Source of the DNA: Roseateles depolymerans
Lineage (GTDB): Bacteria > Pseudomonadota > Gammaproteobacteria > Burkholderiales > Burkholderiaceae_C
Direction of reading: 5' to 3'
NCBI RefSeq assembly: GCF_003387155.1
Contig: NZ_QUMT01000001.1
Location: 1,491,858-1,555,857, forward strand
Length of the DNA stretch: 64,000 nt
Shown here piece after piece: positions 32,222-40,100 of the stretch. The notes below the pieces were generated by a model that saw only the letters and a list, made by a program, of their open reading frames with translations, searched no databases and had not been told where the DNA came from. How positions within the stretch are numbered: the stretch's first letter is position 1; the number at the start of each line of letters is the position of its first letter. Position numbers and translations under genes: made by a program.

Positions 32222-33303
32222 GCTTGATCTCCGCGGGGCGCAGGGCTGTTGGGTCGGGCGGTGCCGGCGGCGTCCAGCATGGCCACCCAGCGCAGCACCG
32301 TGGCCACGCCTTCGAACAGGGCTTCCGGCACGGTGTCGTCCACCGGCACCTTGAACAGCGCGCGGGCCAGGGGCGGGTCGCCGACGATGGGCACGCCCGC
32401 GGCTTCCGCAATCCGCCGGATCTCCATGGCCTGGTCATCGGCACCCTTGGCCACGATCACCGGCAGCGGGGTTTCACCGGGGCGGTAGCGCAGGGCCACC
32501 GCGTAGTGGGTGGGGTTGGTCACCACCACCGTGGCCTGCGGCACTGTGCGGGCGGGGTTGCCGTTGGCGATCTCATGGGCCAGTCGCTTGCGCTGGCCCT
32601 TGAGCATCGGGTCGCCTTCCATTTCCTTGTATTCGCGCTTGACCTCGTCCTTGTCCATGCGCTGGTCGCGGATGAACAGCCAGCGCTGCAGGGCAAAATC
32701 GATCGGGCCAATGACGATCAGCGTGATGGTGCTCGCCACCAGCAGCTTGAGCAGCGCGCTCCAGCCGATGGCCGCCACGCCCATGGGCGTCTGCGTGGCC
32801 GCGCCCACCATCAGCGGCACCAGACCCACCGTGATGAAGGCCACCACGCAGGCGACGAAGATCGCCTTGAACACGGTCTTGACCAGTTCGATGATGGAGC
32901 GCAGCGAGATCAGCTTCTTCAGGCCGGCGCCCGGATTGACCTTGTCGAAATTGGGCGTGATGGGCTCGAAGCTGATGTTGAAGCCGACCTGCGCGAAGGA
33001 GGCGACGAAGCCGGTGACGATGGCCGCCGCCACGAACGGCAGCACGATCCACAGGCCTTCGATGGCCATGTCGTAGGCAATGACCAGCACGTCGGTGTCG
33101 CTGCGCACGCCGATCGCAGCGCCGCTGGCCAGCGCAAACAGCCGCTCCAGATGCGCCAGTGCGGTCGACGTGGCCGCCGTGAGGCAGACCGTCATCACCA
33201 GCAGCGCGGCGGCGGCATTGATGTCCTGGCTCTTGGGCGACTGGCCCTTCTTCTTGGCGTCATCCAGCTTCTTCTGGCTGGGCTGTTCGGTCTTCTCGGC
33301 CAT
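32218..33303 (-). CDS. sctU: T3SS autoprotease/switch protein SctU (HrcU)
   Basis: A 361-residue FlhB-type protein with four membrane helices (about 30-200) and a cytoplasmic domain that carries the self-cleavage motif NPTH at residues 263-266. Cleavage between Asn and Pro sets substrate specificity together with SctP. The N terminus MAEKTEQPSQKKLDDAKKKG is the family standard. It lies three bases after the acetyltransferase gene, so the PIP-box promoter upstream of that gene must drive sctU as well. About 20 residues at the C end are Pro/Ala-rich. Confidence 0.97.
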   Translation of the reverse strand: MAEKTEQPSQKKLDDAKKKGQSPKSQDINAAAALLVMTVCLTAATSTALAHLERLFALASGAAIGVRSDTDVLVIAYDMAIEGLWIVLPFVAAAIVTGFVASFAQVGFNISFEPITPNFDKVNPGAGLKKLISLRSIIELVKTVFKAIFVACVVAFITVGLVPLMVGAATQTPMGVAAIGWSALLKLLVASTITLIVIGPIDFALQRWLFIRDQRMDKDEVKREYKEMEGDPMLKGQRKRLAHEIANGNPARTVPQATVVVTNPTHYAVALRYRPGETPLPVIVAKGADDQAMEIRRIAEAAGVPIVGDPPLARALFKVPVDDTVPEALFEGVATVLRWVAMLDAAGTARPNSPAPRGDQA

Positions 33304-33306
33304 GGG

Positions 33307-34062
33307 TCACGGCCCGCTTGCACGCACCTGCGCAAGATCTGGCGCGGCGGGATCGTCCCGCAGCGCTGGGTGCTGCAACGTCGGGTCCTGCCGCCGCTGA
33401 TCCTGTAGCGGCTGGTCCTGCAGCGGCTGGTCCGGCAGTGTCATGCCCAGCATCAGCAGGTCGCGGCGCTTGCCGAAGGCCATGATGGCGCCCGGCAGTC
33501 GTCCCCATGACTGGAAACCCAGGTGCCGCAGCACGCCCAGGCTTGGCGCGTTGTCGCTCCACACCGTGGCCAGCAAGCGGTCGACGTGCCAGGCCGGCGC
33601 CTGCCGGATGAGGTGCCGCACCAGCTGCGTGCCGACGCCGTGGCCGCGCCACCGCGGCGCGACGTAGTAGGCAAACTCGAACAGCGAGGACAGGCCCGGC
33701 CGCTCATGCATGCCCAGGGAACCCATCCATCCGGCAATCTCGCCGTCGATCCTGGCCACCAGCATCGGGCGTCCATACACCTGATGGACCAGGATGATGC
33801 GCCGGGCCATGGGCACGCTCATCGGCCCGAGGTAGTTGGCCTCCGGCTGTGCGTCCATGTCCTTGACCCGGGCCATCTCGGCGGCCAGCCAGCGCGCCCC
33901 TTCCTCCGGCGTCACTCCGGCGGGCTGGTAGGGCTGGGTCCGCAGCGAGGCGTTGTAGATGGCGGCCACGGCCCAGGCGTCCTCGGTCGTGGCCGGTCGC
34001 AGATCGGCGCGGCAGCGCTTGGGCAGCAGGGACAGATCGACCGGGGACAGCACAGCGGACAC
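33307..34062 (-). CDS. GNAT-family N-acetyltransferase heading the sctU operon
   Basis: A 251-residue acetyl-CoA-dependent acyltransferase of the phosphinothricin-type GNAT group. It shows LRPATTEDAWAVAAIYNASL at the start, the acetyl-CoA-binding RWRGHGVGTQLVRHLI (Q/RxxGxG/A) at about residues 142-157, and NAPSLGVLRHLGF. A Gln/Asp/Leu/Pro-rich tail of about 45 residues follows, with short repeats (PLQDQ). The start is GTG, with AAGGAG five bases upstream. The gene lies three bases before sctU and right after a perfect PIP box, so it is co-expressed with the T3SS. This is not a usual member of Hrp operons; it might modify a T3SS component or an effector, or be an effector itself. Those roles are speculative. 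Confidence 0.85.
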   Translation of the reverse strand: MSAVLSPVDLSLLPKRCRADLRPATTEDAWAVAAIYNASLRTQPYQPAGVTPEEGARWLAAEMARVKDMDAQPEANYLGPMSVPMARRIILVHQVYGRPMLVARIDGEIAGWMGSLGMHERPGLSSLFEFAYYVAPRWRGHGVGTQLVRHLIRQAPAWHVDRLLATVWSDNAPSLGVLRHLGFQSWGRLPGAIMAFGKRRDLLMLGMTLPDQPLQDQPLQDQRRQDPTLQHPALRDDPAAPDLAQVRASGP

Positions 34063-34085
34063 GGCAGCTCCTTGGGTTCACGTCC

Positions 34086-34147
34086 ACTGTGGCGGGGGCG
34101 GTGAAGGCGGCCGGGCTGCAGGGCGAAGCGCTGTGCACGAATGCGAA
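34086..34147 (-). promoter_or_regulatory. PIP box and -10 element of the GNAT-sctU-hpaB operon
   Basis: On the minus strand TTCGC-N15-TTCGC occupies 34147-34123 and CACAGT (YANNNT) lies at 34091-34086, 32 bases after the second TTCG. The transcript should begin about 15-20 bases before the GTG at 34062. This ties the acetyltransferase and the whole export-apparatus operon to HrpX. Confidence 0.88.
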
Positions 34148-34230
34148 ACGGGGCGGCACGGCGGAGGTACGTCGGGGCCAAGGCCGCATCGGGCGTCTCT
34201 CGATCCCCCTTGGATCGTTCCCCATGCCAG

Positions 34231-34260
34231 TTGAGGATTGTTGAGGATTTCATTGAGAAG
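34231..34260 (+). promoter_or_regulatory. Tandem 10-base direct repeats upstream of hrpX, candidate HrpG site
   Basis: TTGAGGATTG is followed directly by TTGAGGATTT and then by the partial match CATTGAG, in steps of ten bases. OmpR-family regulators bind direct repeats spaced by one helical turn, and HrpG belongs to that family and is known to activate hrpX/hrpB. The repeats lie about 100 bases before the chosen hrpX start and 84 bases from the PIP box of the divergent operon. Confidence 0.4.
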
Positions 34261-34351
34261 ACATGAGGCCATCGCGGCGGACCTCTGCCTAGCATTTCGG
34301 CACGATGCGCTGTGGCGGTGCATCGAGCATCCAATGAAGCAGGGAGTTCAT

Positions 34352-36040
34352 ATGCTGTTGATGACATTGGGCCGGTTGACGCTGTCCGAGGCGGATGCCG
34401 ATGTGGCGGATGCGGTGTCACGGGGAGAGGTCCACGAAGCCTTGCGGCTGGGGCTGGCGCGCATGGAGCGCGGCGCTGGCGTGGAAGGCCGGGATCTGGC
34501 GGCGCTGGGCCAGGTGATGATCCAGGCGCTGCTGGCCGCAGGCCGCGAGGAACAGGCCGAGGAGCTGATGCAGCGCCAGCTGCGCCATTACGAGACCTTG
34601 CCGCGGGCACGCATGCGGCAGCTGTCGTCGCTGGATCGTGGGCAGCTGTTCCTGCACATGAACAAGCCCGGACGTGCGGCGGAGAGTTTCAATGTGGTGG
34701 CGGATGCGGACGACGCACCGGTGCTGCCGCGTGTGCTGGCCCTGGCCGGCCTGGCCAAGGCGATGGAGTCCATGGGCGAGCATCGGCGTGCTGCGCGGAC
34801 TTTGGCCTTCGCGGAACAACTGGCCCAGGCGCCGGAGGTGCCGCCCGCCTGCCTGGTGCTGCTCACGGCGATCGGTCTGGAGCAGCAGGTCTGCCGCGCG
34901 CTGCGGCACTACGACGACGTCACGAACGTCAATGCCGCGGCAACGCCAGCGCTGAGAACGTCGCTGCAGTCCGTCCAGCAGGACCTCCATGCGGTGCCGG
35001 CTGCAGCAGCCAGGGTGCGTTTCCTGCTGGCCCTGATGCAGCCGGCCGCGGCCGTCGAGGCCCGCACAACCGCCAGCGTGGAAGCCTTGTTCGACGGCGT
35101 GCGCTGGTACAAGGACCGTCGCCTCGCGCCGCTGGAGGAGCGGGCCCGCGTGGAAGCGGCGCTGGCCCTGCTGGACCGCGGCCTGGCCGGATCGGCCTGC
35201 GACATCCTCGGACCGCTGGCGGTGGACGACGCCCGTCAGCTGCATCACCGGCATGCCATTGAGCTGCGCTACTGCGCGTCGCGGCTGCACGTGATGAACG
35301 GCCGGCATTCGGATGCCTTGCGCTGTTATCGGCAGCATGCGCAGCTCTCCCTGGCGCGGCTTCGCTTTGAGTTGACGCGAGTGCCGTATTCACGCTTCCT
35401 GGAGCAGCAGGAGCGCGCCGAGCAGGCCGACGCCGACCAGCTGCGGCTGCCGCCGCGCTACCGGCGGGCTTACCAGTTCATGCTGGACCATCTGCATGAC
35501 CGGACGCTGTCGGTGCGGCGGATCGCTGCGGAGATCGATGTCACCGAACGGGCCCTGCAGATGGCCTTCCGAAGCCATCTGGGCCTGACACCGGCCGAGC
35601 TGCTGCGCAAGCTGCGCATGGCCTGCATCCGCACCGAGCTTCAGCAGATGGCGGGACGCGACAGCGTGCTGGCCGTGGCCACCCGCTGGGGCATGGGCAA
35701 CCGGTCCACCCTGGCGCACAACTACCGGCAGCAGTTTGGGGAAGCGCCCAGTGCCACCGCGTCCCCGCTGGGCAGTCATGAGCGGGCGTCGCTGGCGATG
35801 TCGGTGGCGATGGCGACAGGCGCCTCGTCACTGGAGGGCGGGATGCGGGCGGGACCGCCGTCGCTGGGTATTCAGCCCCCGCTGGCCGTGCACCCTGCTC
35901 AGGGGATCGAGCCTCCGCGCGACGCGCAGGCGGCGATGGAGGTGCCGACCCTGGCCGATGCCACCGCGATGCCGCTGGGCGTGGTGCGTGGGGGGCCTGC
36001 AGAGGCGGGCCGCCGCGAGGTGGTCACCGGCGGGGACTGA
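34352..36040 (+). CDS. hrpX: AraC-family T3SS activator HrpX (HrpB of Ralstonia)
   Basis: A 562-residue activator expected to bind the PIP boxes found in this window. A long helical N-terminal region (1-350) is followed by the AraC DNA-binding domain at about 360-466, with two helix-turn-helix units (SVRRIAAEIDVTERALQMAF; LAVATRWGMGNRSTLAHNYRQQFG). A further 96 residues, rich in Ala, Pro and Gly, follow the domain; HrpX/HrpB proteins usually stop there at about 475 residues. The ATG at 34352 has AGGGAG six bases before it and is preferred over earlier starts. It is divergent from the GNAT-sctU operon and ten bases upstream of a membrane-protein gene. Confidence 0.88.
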   Translation: MLLMTLGRLTLSEADADVADAVSRGEVHEALRLGLARMERGAGVEGRDLAALGQVMIQALLAAGREEQAEELMQRQLRHYETLPRARMRQLSSLDRGQLFLHMNKPGRAAESFNVVADADDAPVLPRVLALAGLAKAMESMGEHRRAARTLAFAEQLAQAPEVPPACLVLLTAIGLEQQVCRALRHYDDVTNVNAAATPALRTSLQSVQQDLHAVPAAAARVRFLLALMQPAAAVEARTTASVEALFDGVRWYKDRRLAPLEERARVEAALALLDRGLAGSACDILGPLAVDDARQLHHRHAIELRYCASRLHVMNGRHSDALRCYRQHAQLSLARLRFELTRVPYSRFLEQQERAEQADADQLRLPPRYRRAYQFMLDHLHDRTLSVRRIAAEIDVTERALQMAFRSHLGLTPAELLRKLRMACIRTELQQMAGRDSVLAVATRWGMGNRSTLAHNYRQQFGEAPSATASPLGSHERASLAMSVAMATGASSLEGGMRAGPPSLGIQPPLAVHPAQGIEPPRDAQAAMEVPTLADATAMPLGVVRGGPAEAGRREVVTGGD

Positions 36041-36050
36041 GGAGCGGCGC

Positions 36051-36941
36051 ATGAGCACGGACGCGGGCAGAGTGCCGCCACGGTGGACGCCAGCAGCGTC
36101 CAGTGCGCCGGGTCCGGCGGGTGCGACGCCGTCGGGGCTGTCGGCGTCGGGCGCGTCGCCCGGGGCGGCGCGGGCTGCGATGGGGACGGGCGCGGGCAGG
36201 GCCGCTGGTGCGTCGCTTGCAGGCGCGCCGTCGGCGGGTGCAAGCCTTGGCGCGGATGAGCTCCGCGGCACCGCTCCAGGTGCGGAGGGAGGCGCTCGAC
36301 GCCGGGATGACGTCGGTGCGAGGCGCGGTGCTTCGGCGCATCGTCTGATGGGCGCGGTGGTGCGCCGTCTGCTTGAGGATGCGGACGAGGAACGCGTGGA
36401 GGAGGGCACTGGGTCGGTTGTGGAGGGCGGCACGGCTTCCGCCCCCGCGGGGGGATCTGATCGCAACGACCGGTTGGACGTGCGGCGGTCGGTGGTGCCC
36501 GGACGACCGCGGCGGTCCGGCTTGGCAGCGACACGCACCGTCAGCAGGCAGGGCCACGGCGGGCAGAAAGAGGCTGGTGATGGCCCGGACAGCACGGCCG
36601 GGCGGACGGTCTCGACCGCTGCTGGGGGAGAGGCAGGCGTGTGGGCGACCCCGTCTCGCACGGCCGGTGAGGTGGTCGCTACTGCGCCCGTTGCCGCGCC
36701 GCAGACGCGCATTACCCCGGTCGGACCGCGGGACCGGCTGGCACCGGATCGTGCGGTGGCGCCGGAGCGGGTGGGGCGGTCGTCCGGCATGGCGAAGTTG
36801 AGTTGGGGCGCCATGCTGGCTGCGGTGGTGGCCTTGGTCGTGGTGCTGCTGATCGGCGGTTTCGACGCGCCCGGCACGGAAGGCGCTGCGCCTGCGAGCG
36901 ATCGCCAGGGACGCACGACGGAGCCCGCGCAAGAACAGTGA
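36051..36941 (+). CDS. Ala/Arg/Gly-rich protein with C-terminal membrane anchor, unknown
   Basis: A 296-residue protein of no recognised family. It starts with GAGGAG before the ATG, ten bases after hrpX, so it is probably in the same operon. The sequence is mostly disordered (Ala, Gly, Arg, Pro, Thr) with one possible helix at about 98-115 (LMGAVVRRLLEDADEERVEE) and a single hydrophobic helix at about 250-272 (SWGAMLAAVVALVVVLLIGG), followed by a short tail. This fits a tail-anchored inner-membrane protein with a cytoplasmic body. Position next to hrpX suggests a T3SS-related or regulatory job, not known. Confidence 0.65.
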   Translation: MSTDAGRVPPRWTPAASSAPGPAGATPSGLSASGASPGAARAAMGTGAGRAAGASLAGAPSAGASLGADELRGTAPGAEGGARRRDDVGARRGASAHRLMGAVVRRLLEDADEERVEEGTGSVVEGGTASAPAGGSDRNDRLDVRRSVVPGRPRRSGLAATRTVSRQGHGGQKEAGDGPDSTAGRTVSTAAGGEAGVWATPSRTAGEVVATAPVAAPQTRITPVGPRDRLAPDRAVAPERVGRSSGMAKLSWGAMLAAVVALVVVLLIGGFDAPGTEGAAPASDRQGRTTEPAQEQ

Positions 36942-37044
36942 CGTAGCGCGGCGCGGTCGCGGTCAATGCCGCCTTCAGCAGTCCGGCCCGCAAGTCCGCT
37001 TGATGACAGTCCTGCCCGTTCGTCGCCCTAGGCGGTGCCGAGCC

Positions 37045-37106
37045 TTCGTCTGACCGGTGATGGCTTCGGGTTTGGTGGGCTGGCAGTCTGCGGGTCGTCC
37101 CAGAGT
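37045..37106 (+). promoter_or_regulatory. PIP box and -10 element of the giant effector gene
   Basis: TTCGT-N15-TTCGG begins at 37045 and CAGAGT (YANNNT) lies at 37101-37106, again 32 bases after the second TTCG. The ATG at 37139 follows with AGGGAG upstream. This is direct support for HrpX-dependent expression. Confidence 0.85.
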
Positions 37107-37138
37107 GCATCGGCACCACCGCAGCTCAGGGAGCCAAG

Positions 37139-40100
37139 ATGAGCGTGTTTTCCCGGCGCAATGATCCGCAGCCCAATGCCGGCCAGTATCCGATGCAGAA
37201 CCTGCCCGCTGATGCAGCCCAGTCGGCAGCCCAGTCGTCGGCCAGTGGCGCGCCAGGCGCGCCAGGCACGCCCACGTCAACACCCGCGCACCCCACACCT
37301 TCTGTGCTGCCCACCACCACTGCGGCGACGGGGGGCCTGAGTGGACGCAGCAATACCAGCGGCGCGCCCTCGCGACCGCAGCCCCGTGCGGGCGTGCCGC
37401 GCGGCCCCCAGGGTCAGGGCCTCTCAACCACTGGCACGCCAGCATCGACGGGATCCTCCAGTCCCCCGCACGCGTTGGCCGCGAACGCTTCGGCGGCGCA
37501 GTCGACGGCCAGCGTCGCCACCGCCCAGCCCCTGCCTGCACCCACGATCACGACACAGGCCGCTCGCACCCAGGCCCACGAGGCGCATCGTGAAGTGCCT
37601 CTTCGGATGGATCGGCAGGCGGGTGCGCAGGCGGCGCTCGCGAGCGCGCAGTCTGCGACCCAAGCGCTAACGGAGCGCCAGACCAAAGCGACAGCCAGTG
37701 CAGACACCGAGGCGGCGACCCGCCAAGCCACGCTCCATCAGGCCGAACAGAAGCTGCAGGCGGCCAGTGCGGCACTGCCTCCATTGCGGCAGGTGGTGGC
37801 TGATCATCAACAGGCGTTGGACGACAACAAGGCACAGGCGACTTCACTGACCCAGGAGCACGCACGGCTCAGCCAAGCGCCTGCGCTCGCCCAGGCGCGG
37901 TCAGATGTGGCGGCGGCGCAGGCGCGGCTCGATGCGCTCAAAAAGGGCGAGAACCCTCAAGGCGCTGGTGCGTCTGGGAGCGGAACCGCGGCGGCGTCGC
38001 ACACCCCTTCCGCTGCGACCGCGCAGACCGCGTCCGCTGCAACGGCGCAGAACCCTTCGGCTGCGGCATCGCAGAACCGCTCAGCCGCGCCGGCGCGGAC
38101 CCCGACTGCCGCGAGCGCGCAGACCCCGACTGCCGCGACGCACCAGAACCCTTCCAGCGCCCCCGCCCAGAATCCCCAGCAACAGCTCGCACAAGCCGAG
38201 GCCGACCTGAAGCATTGCCAGGACACGCTGCAACCTCTGGAGGCCGCGTTGAAGCGGGTAGAGACCGCGCTGGCCCAGAACACCCAGGATCGCAGCGACA
38301 TCAAGAAACGTCTCGCCACAGCGCAAGACCGCGTCACTGCTGGCGAGCGTGACCTCACGCAGGCGCAGTCCCACCGGGACGCGGCGGAGGCGGCCGTCCA
38401 GCAACTGCAGACGGCGCGCGCGGACCTCGCTCGGGTGGTGAATCTGCAGACGACACACATCGAATCTCACGAAAGGGACGCGACCACCGCCGCCACCGCT
38501 GCAGCCACGGTGACGCAGCTTCACCGCGACCTGTCGGCTGCCTCGGTGCGAGTGGCCGATGCAGCCACCCTGGCGCATCAGGACCACCAGCGCTATCAGG
38601 CGCAGCTCCCACGGGCCCGACAGGCCGAAGAGCAGCTGGCGGCCGCACAGGCGCTGCTGGCACCTTCGGGCCGGTTGAGGACCGAGGTGCAGCGCTGCCA
38701 GCGCGATCTCGACGCGGCGCGTGCTGCGAGCAGTCAAGGCGAACAAAGCGCGCAAATCGGGCCAGGCGGACAGAGCGGCCCAGGCGGACAAAGCGGGCAA
38801 ATCGGGCAAATCGGGCAGGGCGTCCAACGCGCAGAGCAGGCACTGACCGCCGCGCAGGCCGCCGTGCGCAGCCAGGAGCGGGAAGTCAGCCGGTTGAGCC
38901 AGGACGCCCAGCGAGCCCAGGGGCAACTGTCCACGCTTCGAGCGGCCGCCGAGTCCAGCCAGCAGGCCCTGGCCGCCGCCGAGCAGGCCCGCGCCGACCT
39001 GGTCGGACGAGCCGACGACGCTGACCGCACGGCTCAGGCCAGCGCGCAGGCCCGAGACCGTTTGCAACCCGCGGCGGACGCGGCACGTGATGCGATCGGC
39101 CATGCCGTCACCGGGCTTTGCGATGCCCTCAGCGCCGCTGCCACTGCCACGCCTGCCACGCCCACCGCGCCCACCACCCCGCAGACTGGCAACGCCAATA
39201 CACCCAGTCGCACGGCGCGTGCCAAGAACGCTGTTGAGCGCACCACGCAATCGCTGGGCAACCGCATCGGCCCGCTCAAGGTGGACGGGACCCTGGGGCC
39301 ATTCAGCGCGTCCAGCAGCACCAATGCCACCACGGGCTTTCGCGACGGCCTACCGCCGGTGAAAACCGTGACCACGGCCACGGACGCCGGCGCCCTGCGG
39401 TCGGTGGATCGCAAAGCCAAGACGGCGGCGGTGAGCACGGCGGCCCTGCTGGCCGGCGGTCCCGTCGGCAAACCCTCGGCCGCGCAAACGCCGCCGGCCT
39501 TCGGCAATGCAGTGGCCTTCAGCGAAGAGATCGGCCGCATGTTCGGCCTCGCGGACGCAGGGACTGCGGCCCACCCCGTGGCCACGCGCCTGGCTGATGC
39601 GCTGCTGTCCCATCCCAACCCCGATCCGGTGGGCCGGCCCGATGGCCATCCGCTGCGTCATGAGCAGGCCTTGTTGATCGCCACCGTCCTGCGCTCGGTC
39701 ACCGACGATCCGGCCACGGCAGCCCATCTCTACAACCGGCTCTGGAGCGACCCGGCCCCGCAACTGGGCGGCGTGCAGCGTCGCAGCGCGCAGCCCTCGC
39801 CGCTGCAGGGTCTGTCGGATGTCAGCCCGCCCCATGACGCCGCCATGCAGGCCCGGGTGAATGAAGCGCGGCGCGCACTGGCGGCCACCAGCAGCGGCAT
39901 GGAGGCGCTGCTGCAGCTGCAGGGCCTGTCGCTGCCGCCCAAGGACGACGCCCATCGCCGTCACGCCGAACAGGCGGTGGAGATGTACAAGCTGGGCCTG
40001 CGCGCCGAGACGGAGGTGATCCGGCAGCTCAGCACCCCGCGCCGGGGCGGGCACGCCCCGATCACCGTGGGCCTGCCGCAGGGCAGCGATGAGATCCACG

